From assembly GCA_013112585.1 (NCBI GenBank), contig JABFGH010000022.1, forward strand, positions 23,308 to 87,307: DNA of 64,000 bases, in the 5' to 3' direction. Below the pieces are notes generated by a model that saw nothing but the letters and a program-made list of their open reading frames with translations, was not told the DNA's origin and searched no databases. This document shows, in pieces, positions 63,165-64,000 of the stretch. The stretch comes from Ignavibacteriota bacterium. Lineage in GTDB: Bacteria; Bacteroidota; Ignavibacteria; Ignavibacteriales; Melioribacteraceae. The stretch's first letter is position 1, and each line of letters starts with the position of its first letter. The position numbers and the translations under genes are program-made.

Positions 63165-63948
63165 TCGATCGAGCTTGAATATATTTTGACATTTTTATGA
63201 ATTCCGGAACAGACAATTTTTCCGGTCGCAGTGATAAATCAATATCTAATTGTGAAAAATCAACATTGTTAAATATACTATTCTGAAGCGAATTTTTTAA
63301 AGTTTTTCTTCTCGATATAAATAAAGTTTTAACCAGTTTAATTAAAATTTTATCATCAAGTGCTGAATCAATATTTTTATTGAACTTAAATTTAACAAAT
63401 GCCGAGTTGACATTAGGCTTCGGTAAAAAGGAGTTTGGGGAAACTTTGAATAATAATTTATACTCTGTAAAACATTGTACGAGTATTGTAAGTGCATTGT
63501 AATCTTTTTCTCCCGGTTTTGCATTTAGTCTTTGAGCAGCTTCCAATTGAAGCATAAAATATGCATCATCAATTCTTGTTCTTACATCAATTAAATTTTG
63601 TATCAGCGATGTTGTAATGTTATAAGGTATATTTCCTATCACTCTTATTTTATTCTTACTGTTATCAAATGTTCTGCTTAAATCAACTTTTAAAACATCC
63701 TTTTCAATAATCTTTATTCCGGAAAACTTTTCACCCAGTATCTCAATTGCCCGTTTATCAATTTCAATTGCTCTAAAATGTTTTGTTCTATCAAACAAGT
63801 GTGCTGTAATTGCTCCTTGTCCGGGTCCAATTTCAACAATGTAGTCACTTTCGGCGGGAGAAAAAGTATCAACAATTTTTGTTATGATATTTTCATCAAC
63901 AAGAAAATTTTGTCCGTAACGTTTTAATGCTTTGATACTTTTTTTCAT
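63142..63948 (-). CDS. rsmA: 16S rRNA dimethyladenosine transferase RsmA (KsgA)
   Basis: 268 residues. GQNFLVDENI near 12, SAM motif VEIGPGQGAIT near 39, and the adenosine-binding NIPYNIT near 106. Dimethylates two adjacent adenosines in helix 45 of 16S rRNA, late in 30S assembly. The first gene of a minus-strand rsmA-mgtE-PAP2 operon with overlaps. Confidence 0.97.
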   Translation of the reverse strand: MKKSIKALKRYGQNFLVDENIITKIVDTFSPAESDYIVEIGPGQGAITAHLFDRTKHFRAIEIDKRAIEILGEKFSGIKIIEKDVLKVDLSRTFDNSKNKIRVIGNIPYNITTSLIQNLIDVRTRIDDAYFMLQLEAAQRLNAKPGEKDYNALTILVQCFTEYKLLFKVSPNSFLPKPNVNSAFVKFKFNKNIDSALDDKILIKLVKTLFISRRKTLKNSLQNSIFNNVDFSQLDIDLSLRPEKLSVPEFIKMSKYIQARSNDKANSK

Positions 63949-64000
63949 AAAACCGGTATTGCTAAAATTTATTATTAATATTCATTTAATTTTTAAAATA

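Noticed and set aside
1..64000. tRNA, rRNA, CRISPR, phage and defence genes
   Set aside because: Looked for in gaps over 100 bases; no cloverleaf ends, array or recognisable phage, toxin or restriction gene was seen by eye. A tRNAscan or similar run would decide.

Overview
The window is an AT-rich, chromosomal stretch of about 60 genes from a Gram-negative bacterium, most likely of the Ignavibacteria (Bacteroidota/Chlorobiota branch). The reasons are four proteins ending in type IX secretion (T9SS) C-terminal sorting domains of the NYPNPFNPST type, many Bacteroidota-style lipoproteins and beta-barrels, a menaquinone methyltransferase, a DivIVA protein in a diderm, and dispersed repeats of the kind common in that group. 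No rRNA, tRNA, CRISPR, phage or complete insertion sequence was seen.

Layout. 1-7.8 kb: a plus-strand housekeeping operon (yggS end, DivIVA, purine nucleoside phosphorylase, membrane coiled-coil protein, ileS, a histone-H1-like/DksA fusion, lspA, rluD). 8-17 kb: an electron-transfer and regulatory island with two nine-haem cytochromes carrying T9SS tails, a lone receiver protein, a sensor kinase with its own CxxCH motif, and a sigma-54 activator. 17-25 kb: cysS, envelope proteins (one a monohaem lipoprotein), a FadL-like porin, a repeat-rich gap, and rsgA with an apparent AUU start. 25-36 kb: TPR lipoprotein, DUF4292 lipoprotein, EnvC-like factor, then a surface-glycan cluster (methyltransferase, flippase, UDP-galactopyranose mutase, four glycosyltransferases). 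36-45 kb: a giant C25 (gingipain/PorU-like) peptidase, a barrel, a HAD phosphatase and a phosphoesterase/beta-propeller. 45-64 kb: lepA, two tandem signal peptidases, a secreted subtilase, an O-methyltransferase, an IscR-like regulator, uvrA, and metabolic and repair genes ending in ubiE, mgtE and rsmA.

The most coherent system is at 8.5-17.1 kb. Both cytochrome genes have textbook -24/-12 sigma-54 promoters (GG-N10-GC), with related palindromes (TGTCACA-N-TGTGACA type) about 150-165 bp upstream. The adjacent kinase carries a haem-attachment motif in its extracytoplasmic domain, and its partner is an NtrC-type sigma-54 activator. I infer a haem-sensing (redox or ligand) two-component system that switches on secreted multihaem cytochromes. 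A third near-consensus sigma-54 promoter 13 kb into the island points at a 34-38 residue single-span membrane peptide lying convergent to the regulator.

Other points of interest are an IleRS of the type-2 class with the swapped GLHH signature (linked to mupirocin hyper-resistance), the H1-tail/DksA fusion with a rearranged cysteine set, the AUU start of rsgA, and a small protein made of two identical-spacing four-cysteine repeats.
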